Translations under genes and position numbers: made by a program
Part shown: piece after piece, positions 56,224 through 64,000 of the stretch
Numbering within the stretch: the stretch's first letter is position 1
Layout of the letters: each line of letters starts with the position of its first letter
Assembly (NCBI GenBank): GCA_003599195.1
Contig: QZIZ01000019.1
Coordinates: 23,524 to 87,523 of the forward strand
Length of the DNA stretch: 64,000 nt
Origin: Deltaproteobacteria bacterium
GTDB lineage: Bacteria > Desulfobacterota > Desulfobaccia > Desulfobaccales > 0-14-0-80-60-11
Direction: 5' to 3'
Notes under the pieces: model-generated
What the model saw: the letters and a program-made list of their open reading frames with translations, nothing else
The model's database searches: none
Told to the model about the DNA's origin: nothing

Positions 56224-57192
56224 TTAAATAGGAGGATGCCGATATCCCGGAGAAGACCCGCCGCCGGAGCCGCCGGTGATTTCCATCGGCATGCCGGTCT
56301 GCTCTTCCACCGTCTGCATCACTTTGGTCATGTTCACCTGATCGCTCAAACCCCGCTGCTCCAACATTTCCAAGACATGGAGCAACATGGAGCGGATTTT
56401 CATGTAGACGTCCTCGTGCACGGAGAGAAAGACCCGGCCATGGAGGAAACCGATCTTGGCGGGCTCGTAGATATATTCCACCGACGCGCCTTTGGGCACC
56501 ATGGGAAATAGTTTCTTGATATGCTCCGGGTACATGCGGGTGCAGCCGTGGCTCACCAGCCGCCCGACGCCCAGGGGCATATGGGTGCCGTGGATGCCGT
56601 AATCCCCCCACGACAATGTGAGCTTATATTCCCCCAGGGGATTGTCCTCTCCCGGCGGCATCACGGCCATGCCGTATTTCTTTTGCAGCGACTTGGGGAT
56701 ATGCCAGGAGGGATTGATCTTTTTTTCCACCACCTTAAAGGTCCCAGAAGGGGTCTTGAAGTCCAGCACCCCCATGCCGATGGGAAAGGTATAGACCTCG
56801 GTGGGGGTCTTGAAGAAGTAAAGGCGCATCTCCCCGGTGTTGACGATGATCTGGCGGCCCCGACTGTCGGGTACGATCCATCTGGTGGGGATCACCATCT
56901 CCGCGCCCGCGGGAGGCAAAAAGGGGTCCCAGTTACGGTGAAGCGCCCCGATCTCCGAGTAGCCCAGGCCGTAGTGGCGGGCGATGTCCAGCAGATCGTC
57001 CCCCTTCTGCACCACGTGGCGCTGCAGGTTGCCCACCACCGTCACCGCCTGGGGGTCAATGCCGCTCCTTGTGGCCGGGGGATGAATGGTAAAAGGACCG
57101 GCCGCGGCCGCGGGCAGGGCCGGGAAAAATATAACCCAACCGATCAAAGTCAAAATCAACTTCACCATGGCTGACACCATTTTCCTTCTCAA
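56224..57192 (-). CDS. LysM-like L,D-transpeptidase (YkuD family)
   Basis: 322 residues. A signal peptide or anchor (residues 5-30) precedes a LysM-like domain near 58-105 (VQKGDDLLDIARHYGLGYSEIGALH...VIPTRWIVP). The catalytic YkuD domain at 112-245 includes IHGTHMPLGVGRLVSHGCTRMYPEH; the nucleophile is Cys217. The usual motif has SHGC(I/V)RM, here Thr. A long C-terminal extension ends in Gly/Ser/Pro residues. It makes 3-3 peptidoglycan cross-links or attaches proteins in the periplasm. Monocistronic. Confidence 0.92.
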   Translation of the reverse strand: MRRKMVSAMVKLILTLIGWVIFFPALPAAAAGPFTIHPPATRSGIDPQAVTVVGNLQRHVVQKGDDLLDIARHYGLGYSEIGALHRNWDPFLPPAGAEMVIPTRWIVPDSRGRQIIVNTGEMRLYFFKTPTEVYTFPIGMGVLDFKTPSGTFKVVEKKINPSWHIPKSLQKKYGMAVMPPGEDNPLGEYKLTLSWGDYGIHGTHMPLGVGRLVSHGCTRMYPEHIKKLFPMVPKGASVEYIYEPAKIGFLHGRVFLSVHEDVYMKIRSMLLHVLEMLEQRGLSDQVNMTKVMQTVEEQTGMPMEITGGSGGGSSPGYRHPPI

Positions 57193-57231
57193 AACTGCTG
57201 AGCAAACAACTTCTAACTCCGGTTGGGGGAA

Positions 57232-57325
57232 AAGGGCAAAAGGTTAAAAGGGGAAAAGGAAGGCGATGTGATCTGTCACATCCCTTCCCTCTTCCCCTTT
57301 TCCCCTTTTTCCCTTAACCCTTCCT
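57232..57325. repeat. Inverted AAGGGGA/TCCCCTT arms around a perfect hairpin
   Basis: Left arm 57232-57262, inner hairpin GATGTGA-TCTG-TCACATC (57265-57282), right arm 57283-57322. It lies between mtnA and the L,D-transpeptidase, both on the minus strand, and overlaps the end of mtnA. On the minus strand it ends in TTTTAACC and could terminate mtnA. Confidence 0.8.
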
Positions 57326-58357
57326 TAAGGCCTTCAAACTGCTGGCGTAAGGCGGCCGGGCCACTCCCCCTTCGGTGATAATGCCGGAGATCAGGTCGCT
57401 GGGAGTGACGTCAAAGGCCAGGTTCAGGGCCTGGGCGTCGGCGGGAGCCACGGGTTGGCCCCAGAGGTGGGTGATCTCCGCTCCGGAGCGTTCCTCCACC
57501 GGAATATGGCTGCCGTCGGGGATGGAAAAATCAAAGGTGGACAGGGGTGCGGCCACATAAAAGGGAATGCCGTGATAATGGGCCATCACTGCCACCCCGT
57601 AAGTGCCGATCTTGTTGGCGGTGTCGCCGTTGGCGGCGATGCGGTCCGCGCCGACGATGGCCAGGTCCACCAGGCCCTTGGCCATCAGGGCCGCGGCCGC
57701 GCCGTCCGGGATCAGGGTGTAGGGGATGCCGATTTTGCTCAACTCCCAGGTGGTGAGGCGGGCGCCCTGGAGCAGCGGCCGGGTTTCATCCACCCACACG
57801 GAAAAACGCTTCCCCGCCTCCTTTGCTGCCCTCAGCACCCCCAGGGCCGTGCCGTAGGCCCCGGTGGCCAGCGCGCCGGTGTTGCAATGGGTGATCACCC
57901 GCATGCCTTCTTTGATCACCGCCTGCCCGGCCTGGGCCATGCGGCGGTTAATGGTCTCGTCTTCCTTGAGCATGGCCTGAGCCTCGGCCACCAGCCGCTC
58001 TTTTAACAGCCCCACCGGTTCGCCCGCATGGGCCTGGGCCAGGTTTTGCATCCGGTCCAGGGCCCAAAAAAGGTTCACCGCGGTGGGCCGGGCCGCGGCG
58101 ATTTCCCGGCAGATGTGGTCGAATTTACCGGCAAACTCCCGGGGGTCCTCGGTCTTTAACTCCAAGGCCCCCAGGGCCGCGCCCATGGCCGCGGCCACGC
58201 CGATGGCCGGCGCGCCCCTGATGGCAAGCGTCCGGATGGCCTCGATGACCTCGCGGTAATCGGTGATTTCCAGGTAAATCTCCTCCCGGGGCAGCTTGCG
58301 CTGGTCCAGGAGCTTGACCTTGTTGATATCCCAACAGATGCTGCAATATGGGGTCAT
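57314..58357 (-). CDS. mtnA: Methylthioribose-1-phosphate isomerase
   Basis: 347 residues from ATG 58357, with AGGAG 6 bases upstream; the longer frame adds nine residues. Family features: CWDINKVKLLDQRKLP, TLAIRGAPAIGVAAAMG, the catalytic Cys in THCNTGALAT near residue 157, Asp in GADRIAANGDTANKIGTYG near 237, and FDVTPSDLISGIITEGG at the end. It converts methylthioribose-1-phosphate to methylthioribulose-1-phosphate in methionine salvage. No other salvage genes are adjacent. Confidence 0.96.
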   Translation of the reverse strand: MTPYCSICWDINKVKLLDQRKLPREEIYLEITDYREVIEAIRTLAIRGAPAIGVAAAMGAALGALELKTEDPREFAGKFDHICREIAAARPTAVNLFWALDRMQNLAQAHAGEPVGLLKERLVAEAQAMLKEDETINRRMAQAGQAVIKEGMRVITHCNTGALATGAYGTALGVLRAAKEAGKRFSVWVDETRPLLQGARLTTWELSKIGIPYTLIPDGAAAALMAKGLVDLAIVGADRIAANGDTANKIGTYGVAVMAHYHGIPFYVAAPLSTFDFSIPDGSHIPVEERSGAEITHLWGQPVAPADAQALNLAFDVTPSDLISGIITEGGVARPPYASSLKALRKG

Positions 58358-58379
58358 TTGTTCTCCTATTAGATTATTT

Positions 58380-58411
58380 CTCACGTAAAGACGCTAAGGC
58401 GCAGAGACGCA
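58380..58411. repeat. Octamer tandem repeat (ACGTAAAG / ACGCTAAG)
   Basis: Units TCACGTAAAG, ACGCTAAG, GCGCAGAG, ACGCAATA lie between gatB and mtnA. Only the CTCACGC-type arm is present; no inverted partner lies nearby. Confidence 0.75.
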
Positions 58412-58415
58412 ATAT

Positions 58416-59846
58416 TTATTTTTGTAGGAGACGCCGAAAAATCTCGTTCGCCAGCTGCGGATTGGCCTGGCCCTTGGTCTGCCGCATCAGTTGGCCCACG
58501 AAAAAGCCCATGACCTTGGTCTTGCCGGCCTTAAAGTCCGCCACTTCCTTGGGGTGGGCCTTAATAATTTCCTGGGCCGCGGCTTCCAGGGCGCCGGTGT
58601 CGCTGATCTGCTCCAGCCCCTTTTCTTTGACGATGGCCTCGGGGTCCTGGCCCCCGGCCCACATCTCCTCAAAGACCTTTTTGGCCTGGGAAGCGCTGAT
58701 GGTCCCCTTCTCCACCAGGGTAAGCAGCCGGGCCAGGGCCTCAGGGGTGATGCGGCAGGCGGCCAGGCCCGCTTCTTCTTTTTTCAATTCCCGGAGCAGT
58801 TCCACCATGATCCAGTTGCTCACCTGCTTGGGCTGGGGGAACTCTTTAACGCAGGCCTCGAAGTAGTCGGCCAGGGCCTTGTCCCCGGTGAGGACTTCGG
58901 CGTCATATTCCGGCAGGCCGTATTGATCCCGGAACCTCCGGCTCCGGGCCGCGGGCAGCTCCGGCAGGCCTTGCCGCAGGGATGCCAGCCAGGCGTCAGC
59001 GATCTTGACCGGCACCAGGTCCGGGTCCGGGAAATAGCGGTAATCGTGGGCCTCTTCCTTGCCCCGCATGGAGACGGTCTGGCCCTGGGCCGCATCCCAG
59101 AGGCGGGTCTCCTGAATGATCTCCTTGCCCGCGTCCAAAAGCGCCCGCTGCCTCTTGATTTCGTATTCCAGGGCTTGGCGGACGAACCGGAAGGAGTTCA
59201 TGTTTTTGAGCTCCGCCTTGGTGCCGAACTCAGCCCGGCCCACGGGCCTCAGCGATATATTGGCGTCGCAGCGGAGCGACCCCTCCTCCATGTTGCCGTC
59301 GCAGATCTCCAGGTAGAGCAGGATATTGCGCAGGCCCTTGAAATACTCCACCGCTTCTTCCGGGGTGCGCAGGTCCGGCTCGCTGACGATCTCGATCAAG
59401 GGCACGCCGGTGCGGTTGAAGTCTACAAAGCTCACCGGCCGGTGTTCGCTGTGGATGAGCTTGCCCGCGTCTTCTTCCATGTGGATGCGGGTAATACCGA
59501 TGCGCTTCACCCCGCCGTTCACCCGGATGTCGAGGTGCCCGTGCTCCGCCAGGGGCTGCTCGTACTGGGAAATCTGGTAGCCCTTGGGGAGGTCCGGGTA
59601 AAAGTAATTTTTCCGGGCGAAGACCGATTCGGGGTTGACGCGGCAGCCGGTGGCCAGGGCCATTTTCAGGGCGAACTCCACGGCCCGCCGGTTCAAAACC
59701 GGCAGCGACCCCGGCATCCCCAGGCAGACCTCGCACACCTGGGTATTGGGCGGGGCTCCGAAGGCAGTGGCGCAGCCGCAAAAGATCTTGCTGGAGGTCA
59801 GGAGCTCGGCGTGGATTTCCAGCCCGATGACCGCTTCGTAATTCAT
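58416..59846 (-). CDS. gatB: Aspartyl/glutamyl-tRNA amidotransferase subunit B
   Basis: 476 residues. Family sequences are [23 protein letters not shown] (with the zinc/structural cysteines), [87 protein letters not shown] and [12 protein letters not shown]. The YqeY-like tail occupies the last 120 residues. It transamidates mischarged Glu-tRNA(Gln) or Asp-tRNA(Asn) with GatA and GatC, which are not in this window. The frame is complete. Confidence 0.97.
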   Translation of the reverse strand: MNYEAVIGLEIHAELLTSSKIFCGCATAFGAPPNTQVCEVCLGMPGSLPVLNRRAVEFALKMALATGCRVNPESVFARKNYFYPDLPKGYQISQYEQPLAEHGHLDIRVNGGVKRIGITRIHMEEDAGKLIHSEHRPVSFVDFNRTGVPLIEIVSEPDLRTPEEAVEYFKGLRNILLYLEICDGNMEEGSLRCDANISLRPVGRAEFGTKAELKNMNSFRFVRQALEYEIKRQRALLDAGKEIIQETRLWDAAQGQTVSMRGKEEAHDYRYFPDPDLVPVKIADAWLASLRQGLPELPAARSRRFRDQYGLPEYDAEVLTGDKALADYFEACVKEFPQPKQVSNWIMVELLRELKKEEAGLAACRITPEALARLLTLVEKGTISASQAKKVFEEMWAGGQDPEAIVKEKGLEQISDTGALEAAAQEIIKAHPKEVADFKAGKTKVMGFFVGQLMRQTKGQANPQLANEIFRRLLQK

Positions 59847-60052
59847 AATATCAACCTGAGTTAGGGAAAGACCGGTGAGGAAAGGTTCCCGATTTCTGCT
59901 TAAAATATGGTTTAAAATATCCCAACGCCTAGAACTCTGTCAAGTCGGGGCCTGGTGGCGTTTTTCGTTTTCCGTAGGGATATTCTGGGAGATGCACAAT
60001 CCTCTTGGCCTCAGAAGATAGATACGTTAAATTAACCTGGCTTGTGCCTTCT

Positions 60053-60090
60053 TACCGAAGACCGATGACCAAAGACCGAAGACCAAAAAT
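60053..60090. repeat. Heptamer tandem repeat (GACCGAA / GACCAAA)
   Basis: Units ACCGAAG ACCGATG ACCAAAG ACCGAAG ACCAAAA lie right before the fabD ribosome-binding site. The rest of the 254-base gap between gatB and fabD shows no gene. Confidence 0.8.
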
Positions 60091-60100
60091 GAGGTGAAGC

Positions 60101-61051
60101 ATGTCCCGATTAGCCTTTCTCTTCCCCGGCCAGGGGTCCCAATACGTGGGCATGGGCCAGGACCTTTATGAGACGGACCCTCAGGCCCGGGAGCTTTTTC
60201 ACACCGCGGAGGAGACCACCGGCCTGCCCTTGCGGCGTCTCTGTTTCGAGGGACCCATGGAGGAGCTCACGGAAACGGTCAATCTCCAGCCCGCGGTCAC
60301 CCTGGTGAATCTCTGTCTTTATCAGGCTCTTGCAGCCGCCGGGGTCACCCCCCAGGCGGTGTGCGGCCACAGTCTGGGGGAATACAGCGCCCTGTTCGCC
60401 GCCGGGGTCCTGAGCGCGGCCGACACCCTGGCCGCGGTCAAGGAAAGGGGCCGCCTCATGCAGCGGGAGGCGGAAAAGCATCCCGGCGCGATGGCGGCTA
60501 TCATTGGCCTGGCGCCGGAAAAGCTGGCCGCGCTGTTGGAGCCGCTGGTCAGCCAGGGGCCCCTGGCCCTGGCCAATTTCAACACCCAGGAGCAAACGGT
60601 GGTTTCGGGTTCCCCGGAAATGGTGGCCAGGGCCGCGGAAGTCTGCAAGGCCGCGGGGGCCCGGGCCGTGCCCCTGAAAGTCTCCGGGGCCTGGCACTCC
60701 CCCTTGATGACGGACGCGTCCCCGGATTTTGCGGCCTTTCTCGGGACCTTGCAATTTCAAGCGCCCCGGCTCTCCATCTATCTCAACGCCACCGCCGCCG
60801 CGGAGACCGACCCGGAGCGCCTGCGCCGGGCCATGGGCGGCCAGCTTACTTCCCCGGTGCGTTGGGCCGGACTCATCCTCAATCTGAAGAACGCAGGCAT
60901 CGACACCTGGGTGGAGGTAGGCCCCAAGAACGTGCTTAAGGGCCTGGTGCGGAAAATTCTCCCCCAGGAGCCGGCGGAGAGGTTCTTTAATGTGGAAAAC
61001 CGGGAGAGCCTGGGTAAGTTTGTGGACGCTTGGAAGGCTTTAAAAGGATAA
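60101..61051 (+). CDS. fabD: Malonyl-CoA:ACP transacylase
   Basis: 316 residues; GAGGTGAAGC precedes the ATG. Features: LFPGQGSQYVGMGQDL, catalytic Ser in CGHSLGEYSALFAAG near residue 91, QREAEKHPGAMAAIIGL, ANFNTQEQTVVSG, and the catalytic His in GAWHSPLM near residue 199. It loads malonate onto acyl carrier protein for fatty acid synthesis. Its stop is followed directly by a repeat and a terminator. No other fab genes adjoin. Confidence 0.96.
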   Translation: MSRLAFLFPGQGSQYVGMGQDLYETDPQARELFHTAEETTGLPLRRLCFEGPMEELTETVNLQPAVTLVNLCLYQALAAAGVTPQAVCGHSLGEYSALFAAGVLSAADTLAAVKERGRLMQREAEKHPGAMAAIIGLAPEKLAALLEPLVSQGPLALANFNTQEQTVVSGSPEMVARAAEVCKAAGARAVPLKVSGAWHSPLMTDASPDFAAFLGTLQFQAPRLSIYLNATAAAETDPERLRRAMGGQLTSPVRWAGLILNLKNAGIDTWVEVGPKNVLKGLVRKILPQEPAERFFNVENRESLGKFVDAWKALKG

Positions 61052-61090
61052 CCTCACGCAAAGACGCCAAGGCGCAAAGAAAAGACGCAA
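61051..61090. repeat. Octamer tandem repeat (ACGCAAAG family)
   Basis: Units ACGCAAAG ACGCCAAG GCGCAAAG AAAAGACGC begin at the fabD stop and lead into the terminator hairpin. Only the left arm is present. Confidence 0.8.
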
Positions 61091-61096
61091 GATAAA

Positions 61097-61130
61097 AAAA
61101 TAGGGACACTAATGAAAGTGTCCCTATTTT
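61097..61130. terminator. Bidirectional rho-independent terminator
   Basis: AAAATAGGGACACT/AGTGTCCCTATTTT form a 14-bp perfect stem with a 6-base loop. A-rich sequence lies to the left and T-rich to the right. It serves fabD and the convergent PilZ gene. Confidence 0.88.
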
Positions 61131-61144
61131 GTATCAATTACCTT

Positions 61145-61429
61145 TTAAACGATGTCCAGGAAAAATTCCACACCCACCAGGAAGCACCCGGGTTTGTCGG
61201 GTGCGGGGAGGGTCCAGATCACCTGCCCCCAATGGTGCGTCTCCTTTCCGTCTCCCGATCGCTGGTAGCTGAACTCCAGACTGTCTCCGGGGGAGAATAT
61301 CAGGGGAGTTTCCAGTTTGGCTCCCAAGGTGCTGTGGTCCAGCACAAAACTGTCGTCCCGGGGTTGGCGGTTGATCTCTTTGATCTGGATTAACTCAACG
61401 ATGCGCGGTACGCGCCGCCTCTCTTCCAT
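61145..61429 (-). CDS. PilZ domain protein
   Basis: 94 residues, a lone PilZ domain. The N-terminal RRRVPR motif and the later DHSTLGAK (usual D/NxSxxG) mark the cyclic di-GMP binding site, followed by FLVGVEFFLDI. The frame opens with MEERRRVPR. It may relay c-di-GMP level to an unknown target. The convergent terminator separates it from fabD. Together with the HD-GYP protein at 21429 it indicates c-di-GMP signalling in this organism. Confidence 0.85.
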   Translation of the reverse strand: MEERRRVPRIVELIQIKEINRQPRDDSFVLDHSTLGAKLETPLIFSPGDSLEFSYQRSGDGKETHHWGQVIWTLPAPDKPGCFLVGVEFFLDIV

Positions 61430-61620
61430 AGGCCTTCCCGTTTACTGATGATAACACCCCTGATTGTCCAAGTTGCCCTCAGGCTTAAATCATCGCCCAA
61501 TAAAGGCCACAGGGGAGAAAGGCTTTCCCGCCAGGGAGGCGCTTCTGCCGCGCCAGGGCGAGCGAAACCTTAGCTATGCTTATTTATCGGCAGATTTGTT
61601 AAAGGGAAAAATTTCGGGGG

Positions 61621-63870
61621 TTATTTCTCCGACATGACCGTCACCGGGACCCAATCCGGACCAGGCGGATCTTTCAGGAGTTTTTTGCACAGGAGCCGGT
61701 AGCGCCGGCCCAACGAATCATGGGGCCTGAGATGCAGGGCCTCGTCCAACGCGGCGACGCTTTCCGCCCATTGCCTGGTCCGGAAGAAAGTAAGGGCCTG
61801 GTCAAAGGCCTCCAGGAACCGGGCCAACTCCGGCTCCGGGGTCCCTTCACCCATCAGTTCATAGATTTCCTGGGGCTGGGCCTTGCCCTTAACCTGCACC
61901 AGGTCCACTTTCCGCAGGATAAAAGCATCCCCCAGGGCCTTGGCGGTGGCCTCGCTCACAAGAATATCGGTGCCGAAATATTTGTTGAGCCCTTCCAGGC
62001 GGGAGGCCAGATTAACGTTGTCGCCGATGGCGGTGTAATCGAAGAGGCGGTCGGAGCCCATATTCCCCACGGCCGCCACCCCGGAGTTGACGCCCACGCC
62101 GATGCGGAATTGGGGCCGGCCTGCGGTGGCCCATTCCTTCCCCAAGTCCCGCAGGGCGGCCGTCATGTGCAGGGCCGTGCGGCAGGCCCTGGGGGCATGG
62201 TCCGCAAGTTCCAAAGGCGCGCCGAACAGGGCCATGATGGCGTCGCCGATATATTTGTCAATGGTGCCCCCATGCTCGATGATGATATTGCTCATGGGGT
62301 TCAGAAAGTCGTGGAGCAGGGCCACCAGGTCTTCGGGATCCAGGTTTTCCGACAAGGTGGTGAAACCCCGGATGTCCGTAAAAAGGATGGTAAGTTCCCG
62401 GCGTTCGCCGCCCAGCCGCAGGTTGTCCGGGTGTTTCAGGATTTCATGGACCACTGCCGGCGCCACATAAGCCTCGAAGGTCCGGCGGACCCGCAATCTT
62501 TCCTTCTCTTCCTGCATGAAGCGATGGACGGTAAAGCCCACATTAATAATGCCGATATACAGCAGCGGGTAAAAGAGATCCAGTTGCCAGCCCCGGGTGA
62601 ACAGAAGGTAATTGCCGCCGGCGAAAATGACCGCCAGGGCCAGGGTGAAGGCGATAGACCGGAACGCGGACAGTTGCGGCAAAGCCCAACCCAGGATGAT
62701 TCCCAAGACCAGGAGGATCAGTACCGACCAGCCCAGTGCAAAGGGAAGCTTCTGCATATACCTGCCGCTTAAAAGATTATCTATTACCGCCGCGTGAATA
62801 TCTATCCCCGGATGATTCCCGGAAAACGGGGTGACCCGGAGGTCATAGATGCCCACCGCGGTGGCGCCCATGAGGACGATTTTATCTTTCAAGGCATTGG
62901 GCGGAATGCGGCCTTCCATGACTGCGGCCGCGGAATAGGTGGGAAAGACCCCCGGGCCTCCCAGATAATTGATGAGGAGGCGGCCGAAGCGGTCCACCGG
63001 CACTTTCCGGGCTCCCAATCTGACTTCTTTCACTCCCAGTTGGGTCAGGGTAATACCCAAAGGAGGCCGGCCCCAATAATGATCCATGGTGACCAGGGTC
63101 AGGGGTGCGAAGAAGTCGGGGCCGTAGAGGATAGCCAGGGGGGTCCAGCGGACGATGCCGTCATCATCGGGCGTCATGTTGAAATAACCGCCGCCGGCTG
63201 CGGCCGCGGTGATTTCCGGAAGATTGACCTGCACCCCCCCCGCCGCCATCAAGGGGGAACTGCCGGGCTTGATCTCTTCCAACTGGCGCACCACGTTATA
63301 AGTGGAAGCCCGGATGTAGGACTCGCCCATCAGCTCTGCGGCCTGCAACCCCCGCACCGTTCCCCCCACGTCCCGGAAGAAGAACCCCAATACCGTGGGC
63401 GGCTCCCGGCCGATAACCCGGGCCAGTTGCCGGTCCACATCCGCCCGGCGCTCTTCCTGCTCCAGGAGATTCAGCAGCTCGGGCGTGGCTTTGCCGCGTC
63501 CGGTGATCTCCCGGCGCAGATTGGCGAGGGTCCGCACCGCCGCGCTCTCCTCCCGTTCGGCAAAGACGATATCCAGGCCTATCACCCGGGGGCCTGCTTC
63601 CTTCACCTTGGAGAACAGCCGGGCCTGGATTTCCCGGGACCAGGGCCAGCGCCCCACCTTCTGGAGGGATGCGTCGTCGATGCCGATAATGGCGATTTCC
63701 GGAACAGGGGTCAGCGGGCCCCGGTAACGGAACTTGAGGTCGTAGAATTTCAGCTCCAGGAATTCCGTGAACGCGGGACGCCAGATCAGCAGGGCGACCA
63801 CCACCAGGGTCACGGCGGCCACCCAGCGGCCGGGAAAGGTCTTAAAAAGGGAGGCGAAGCGGCGGAGCAT
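61621..63870 (-). CDS. CHASE2-domain adenylate/guanylate cyclase
   Basis: 749 residues from the ATG at 63870 (MLRRFASLFKTFPGRW); an earlier ATG (63909) adds 13 residues. A first membrane helix (VAAVTLVVVALLIW) precedes a CHASE2 sensory domain containing DLKFRYRGPL and IAIIGIDDASLQKVGRWPWSR. Three further helices lie near 385-460. The class III cyclase domain contains LTILFTDIRGFTTLSENLD near 493 and YIGDAIMALFG near 543 (metal Asp residues), then GVNSGVAAVGNMGSDRLFDYTAIGD. A TPR-like C-terminal tail follows. It makes cAMP or cGMP in response to an external signal. Confidence 0.92.
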   Translation of the reverse strand: MLRRFASLFKTFPGRWVAAVTLVVVALLIWRPAFTEFLELKFYDLKFRYRGPLTPVPEIAIIGIDDASLQKVGRWPWSREIQARLFSKVKEAGPRVIGLDIVFAEREESAAVRTLANLRREITGRGKATPELLNLLEQEERRADVDRQLARVIGREPPTVLGFFFRDVGGTVRGLQAAELMGESYIRASTYNVVRQLEEIKPGSSPLMAAGGVQVNLPEITAAAAGGGYFNMTPDDDGIVRWTPLAILYGPDFFAPLTLVTMDHYWGRPPLGITLTQLGVKEVRLGARKVPVDRFGRLLINYLGGPGVFPTYSAAAVMEGRIPPNALKDKIVLMGATAVGIYDLRVTPFSGNHPGIDIHAAVIDNLLSGRYMQKLPFALGWSVLILLVLGIILGWALPQLSAFRSIAFTLALAVIFAGGNYLLFTRGWQLDLFYPLLYIGIINVGFTVHRFMQEEKERLRVRRTFEAYVAPAVVHEILKHPDNLRLGGERRELTILFTDIRGFTTLSENLDPEDLVALLHDFLNPMSNIIIEHGGTIDKYIGDAIMALFGAPLELADHAPRACRTALHMTAALRDLGKEWATAGRPQFRIGVGVNSGVAAVGNMGSDRLFDYTAIGDNVNLASRLEGLNKYFGTDILVSEATAKALGDAFILRKVDLVQVKGKAQPQEIYELMGEGTPEPELARFLEAFDQALTFFRTRQWAESVAALDEALHLRPHDSLGRRYRLLCKKLLKDPPGPDWVPVTVMSEK

Positions 63871-64000
63871 GGTGCGACTATCATACAAAGAATAGCGTTG
63901 AAGAGTCAAAGAAATCTCATGGCAGCCAATCTTTTCTCTACGTCCTCTACGCCTCTGCTTCGAAAAGTTATTGGTGGGGCGGCCGTCCCTGGCCGCCCGA

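Noticed and set aside
55768-56511. 247-codon plus-strand ORF beside the L,D-transpeptidase
   Set aside because: It crosses a dispersed repeat and overlaps the transpeptidase antisense, with no ribosome-binding site or known domain.
58491-59864. 457-codon plus-strand ORF opposite gatB
   Set aside because: Shadow of gatB without any recognisable motif.

Overview
The window looks like chromosomal DNA of a GC-rich, Gram-negative anaerobe, most likely a Desulfobacterota (deltaproteobacterial) lineage. Support comes from the LptC-LptA-LptB / RpoN / HPF / PtsN / RapZ block, a Mrp-type ATPase with a NifX-like tail, a stand-alone IMP cyclohydrolase, DUF134 and HycB-like 4Fe-4S proteins, and a probable selenocysteine codon. 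The lineage is an inference from gene content. No rRNA, tRNA, CRISPR array, transposase or prophage was recognised.

Layout. 1-9.2 kb: a PQQ-type beta-propeller protein cut by the window edge, an ArsM-like methyltransferase with an in-frame UGA (candidate selenoprotein), two flavin reductases, an aldehyde-dehydrogenase-like protein, endonuclease V, ThiL, a HAD phosphatase, and two Tat translocase subunits fused to zinc ribbons. 9.2-25.6 kb: housekeeping and signalling genes (RarA, a receiver with Glu at the phospho-acceptor site, DnaJ, Era, a histidine kinase, a protoglobin-PsiE fusion, RidA, purine phosphorylase, PurM, an HD-GYP-like protein, a flavoprotein/ferredoxin pair, PurH N-domain).

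25.6-43.8 kb: an exopolysaccharide locus. It holds two paralogous FlaA1/CapD-type nucleotide-sugar dehydratases, a Wza-like exporter, a Wzc-like tyrosine kinase, APS kinase plus sulfotransferase, a Wzx-like flippase, a Wzy/WaaL-like membrane protein, a glycosyltransferase, a WecB-like epimerase, a deacetylase-like protein, a methyltransferase and a hexapeptide acyltransferase. APS kinase would make PAPS for the sulfotransferase, so the polymer is probably sulfated. A secreted di-haem peroxidase-like protein lies inside the locus. 43.9-52 kb: the envelope/nitrogen-regulation block kdsC-(AT-rich DUF2971 insert)-lptC-lptA-lptB-rpoN-hpf-ptsN-rapZ-EIIA(Man)-rimI. 52-64 kb: Mrp ATPase, an APC permease, an L,D-transpeptidase, MtnA, GatB, FabD, a PilZ protein and a CHASE2 adenylate cyclase.

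The most striking non-genic feature is a set of degenerate 7-8 bp tandem repeats in about eighteen intergenic spots. They often form inverted arms around a perfect hairpin or around a gene. A second dispersed inverted repeat and a 20-bp TAGGYA palindrome near the polysaccharide genes are also present.
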